From Streptomyces sp. CB02980 (GTDB taxonomy: Bacteria > Actinomycetota > Actinomycetes > Streptomycetales > Streptomycetaceae): DNA of 64,000 nucleotides. The translations under genes and the position numbers were made by a program. The stretch covers positions 124,001 to 188,000 of the forward strand of contig NZ_JACSCH020000017.1 in the NCBI RefSeq assembly GCF_014451325.2. Reading direction: 5' to 3'. Shown in pieces: positions 62,374 to 64,000 of the stretch. Numbering within the stretch: position 1 is the first letter of the stretch; each line of letters begins with the position of its first letter. The notes beneath the pieces were generated by a model. The model ran no database searches. It saw only the letters and a list, made by a program, of their open reading frames with translations, and was not told the DNA's origin.

Positions 62374-64000
62374 CTACGCCCCGTAGAACAGCTCCTCGAC
62401 GACGGCGCGGGCCCGGCGGGTGATCCGCCGGTAGTCGTCGACCATCTCGCCGACATGGCCGGCCTCGTACCCCAAGTACCGTCCGACCGCCGCGAGTTCG
62501 CGCGGGTCCGAGGGGAAGGTGTCGCCGGGCCGGCCGCGGACCAGCATCACCGCGTTGCGGACGCGGGTGGCGAGGACCCACGCCTCGTCCAGGGTCTGCG
62601 CCTCCTCCGTCGGGATGAGACCGGCCGCGTGGGCCGCCCGGAGCGCCTCGCGGGTACGGGTCGTCCGCAGCCCCGGTTCCACCCAGCCGTGCTGCATCTG
62701 GAGCAGCTGGACCGTCCACTCGACGTCGCTCAGGCCGCCGCGCCCCAGCTTGGCGTGGAGGGTCGGGTCGGCGCCGCGCGGCAGCCGCTCGGACTCCATC
62801 CGGGCCTTGAGGCGGCGGATCTCGCGGACGGCGTCCTCGCCGAGGCCCTCGGCCGGGTAGCGCAGCGGGTCGACGAGTTCGATGAACCGGTCCCCCAACT
62901 CGCGGTTTCCCGCGATGGGTTCGGCGCGCAGCAGCGCCTGGCTCTCCCAGACGAGGGACCAGCGGTGGTAGTAGGCCGCGTACGACTTCAGGGTGCGGAC
63001 CAGGGGGCCGCTCTTGCCCTCCGGCCTGAGGTCCGCGTCGATCAGCAACGGCGGGTCGGCGGTGGGGAGCTGGAGCAGCCGTCGCATCTCGGCGACCACC
63101 TTGCTCGCGGCCCTGGCCGCGTCCTGCTCGTCGACGCCCTCGCGCGGCTCGTGCACGAACAGCACGTCGGCGTCGGAGCCGTACCCCAGCTCGTGACCGC
63201 CGAAGCGGCCCATGCCGATGACGGCGAACCGGGTGGGCAGTTCGTCGCCCCACTCGGCGCGGACGGCGGCCCGCAGGGCGCCCGCGATCGTCGCCGCGTT
63301 GAGGTCGGTGACGGCCTCCCCCACCCGGTCGACCAGCGCGCCCGGGTCGGGCTCGCGGGGGCTGTCCTCGGTGCCGTACGAGCCGATGAGGTCGGCCGCG
63401 GCGGTCCGGAACAGCTCCCTGCGGCGCACCCCGCGGGCCGCCGCGACGGCCTGCTCGGCGTCGGACGCGCGGCCCACCGCCGCCAGGACCTCCTGCTCCA
63501 GGTGGTCCCGGCCGCGCGGCTTCAGCCCCTCCGGGTCGCCGAGCAGCGCGACCGCCTCGGGGGCGCGCAGCAGCAGGTCGGGGGCGAGGCGTCCGGCGGA
63601 GAGGACGCGGGCGAGGTTCTCGGCGGCGGCGCCCTCGTCGCGGAGCAGCCGCAGGTACCAGGGGGTCTTCCCGAGGGCGTCGGAGACCTTGCGGAAGCCG
63701 AGCAGGCCGGCGTCCGGGTCGGCCGAGTCCGCGAACCAGCCGAGCAGCACCGGGAGCAGCGTCCGCTGGATCGCGGCCTTGCGGCTGACCCCGGACGCGA
63801 GGGCCTCCAGGTGGCGCAGGGCGGCGGCGGGGTCCTCGTACCCCAGCGCTTCGAGCCGCTGTCCCGCGGCCTTCGGGCTGAGCCGGATCTCGCCCGGGGC
63901 GAGCTGGGCGACGGCGTCGAGCAGCGGCCGGTAGAACAGCTTCTCGTGCAGGCGGCGGACGACGGCGGCGTGCCGCTTCCACTCCTTGTTCAGATCGGCG
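62374..64000 (-). CDS. glnE: Glutamine synthetase adenylyltransferase/deadenylyltransferase, C-terminal part
   Basis: The gene runs off the right edge; 541 C-terminal residues are in the window (family about 1000). This half holds the linker and adenylyltransferase domain: VIGMGRFGGHELGYGSD-x-D is the nucleotidyltransferase catalytic motif with the two Asp ligands, LLIDADLRPEGKSGPL contains the third Asp, and the C-terminal helical domain has KLGRGGLSDVEWTVQLLQMQ. GlnE adenylylates GlnA when nitrogen is plentiful, and the target Tyr is kept in the GlnA of this window. The final helices end FYGA. No GlnR site can be seen, as the promoter is outside. Confidence 0.95.
   Translation of the reverse strand, partial: ADLNKEWKRHAAVVRRLHEKLFYRPLLDAVAQLAPGEIRLSPKAAGQRLEALGYEDPAAALRHLEALASGVSRKAAIQRTLLPVLLGWFADSADPDAGLLGFRKVSDALGKTPWYLRLLRDEGAAAENLARVLSAGRLAPDLLLRAPEAVALLGDPEGLKPRGRDHLEQEVLAAVGRASDAEQAVAAARGVRRRELFRTAAADLIGSYGTEDSPREPDPGALVDRVGEAVTDLNAATIAGALRAAVRAEWGDELPTRFAVIGMGRFGGHELGYGSDADVLFVHEPREGVDEQDAARAASKVVAEMRRLLQLPTADPPLLIDADLRPEGKSGPLVRTLKSYAAYYHRWSLVWESQALLRAEPIAGNRELGDRFIELVDPLRYPAEGLGEDAVREIRRLKARMESERLPRGADPTLHAKLGRGGLSDVEWTVQLLQMQHGWVEPGLRTTRTREALRAAHAAGLIPTEEAQTLDEAWVLATRVRNAVMLVRGRPGDTFPSDPRELAAVGRYLGYEAGHVGEMVDDYRRITRRARAVVEELFYGA

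Overview
The window is chromosomal DNA from a high-GC actinomycete, almost certainly a Streptomyces. The evidence is strong third-position GC bias, many GTG starts, very long shadow frames, GlnR-type operators, both a bacterial (glnA) and a eukaryote-type (glnII) glutamine synthetase, and LacI-controlled maltose genes. From memory, the gene order sucB - aceE - lipB/lipA - glnA - glnII - pullulanase - aglA/malGFE - malR - glnE matches the core region around SCO2180-SCO2234 of S. coelicolor. I saw no rRNA, tRNA, CRISPR array, IS element or prophage.

Layout. 1-4.6 kb: the end of sucB (2-oxoacid dehydrogenase E2), a GntR regulator and aceE (pyruvate dehydrogenase E1), with two conspicuous tandem palindromes before aceE. 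4.6-12 kb: stand-alone regulators (WYL, TetR), SDR enzymes, a GNAT acetyltransferase, an epimerase-like protein and an FAD oxidoreductase. 12-17.7 kb: an NsdA-like regulator, lipB and lipA (lipoic acid, the cofactor of the E2 enzyme), small membrane proteins and a very strong bidirectional terminator. 17.7-19.4 kb: glnA behind a tandem GlnR box. 19.4-21.5 kb: a two-gene cyclodipeptide synthase / CYP121-like P450 operon, the clearest specialised-metabolite locus. 21.5-26.1 kb: small conserved genes, an alpha/beta hydrolase divergent from a MarR-MocR regulator pair, and a Gfo/Idh oxidoreductase. 26.3-29 kb: a coupled pair of unknown function (vWA-MIDAS protein plus a protein ending in a Fis-like HTH). 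29-31.1 kb: glnII behind a second tandem GlnR site, a possible Cys-rich leader peptide and a wHTH protein. 31.1-42.6 kb: accessory membrane, redox and regulatory genes, including a PepSY / Met-His-rich pair, a membrane-anchored sigma-like protein and a di-iron protein with its own reductase. 42.6-57.2 kb: a complete starch/maltodextrin module. 57.4-64 kb: a PAP2 protein, an amidohydrolase with a permease and divergent TetR, and the C-terminal half of glnE.

How the genes work together. Nitrogen: GlnR boxes precede glnA and glnII, GlnA keeps the adenylylation tyrosine, and the adenylyltransferase glnE lies 43 kb away. Starch: the secreted amylase and the fused amylase-pullulanase release maltodextrins; MalEFG imports them (the ATPase must be encoded elsewhere, MsiK in known Streptomyces); AglA cleaves them inside the cell; and two closely similar LacI regulators, one divergent from malE and one translationally coupled to aglA, probably read the same CTTGC/GCAAG operators. 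Natural product: the CDPS probably makes a cyclodipeptide (cyclo-Tyr-Tyr by analogy) that the CYP121-like P450 oxidises.
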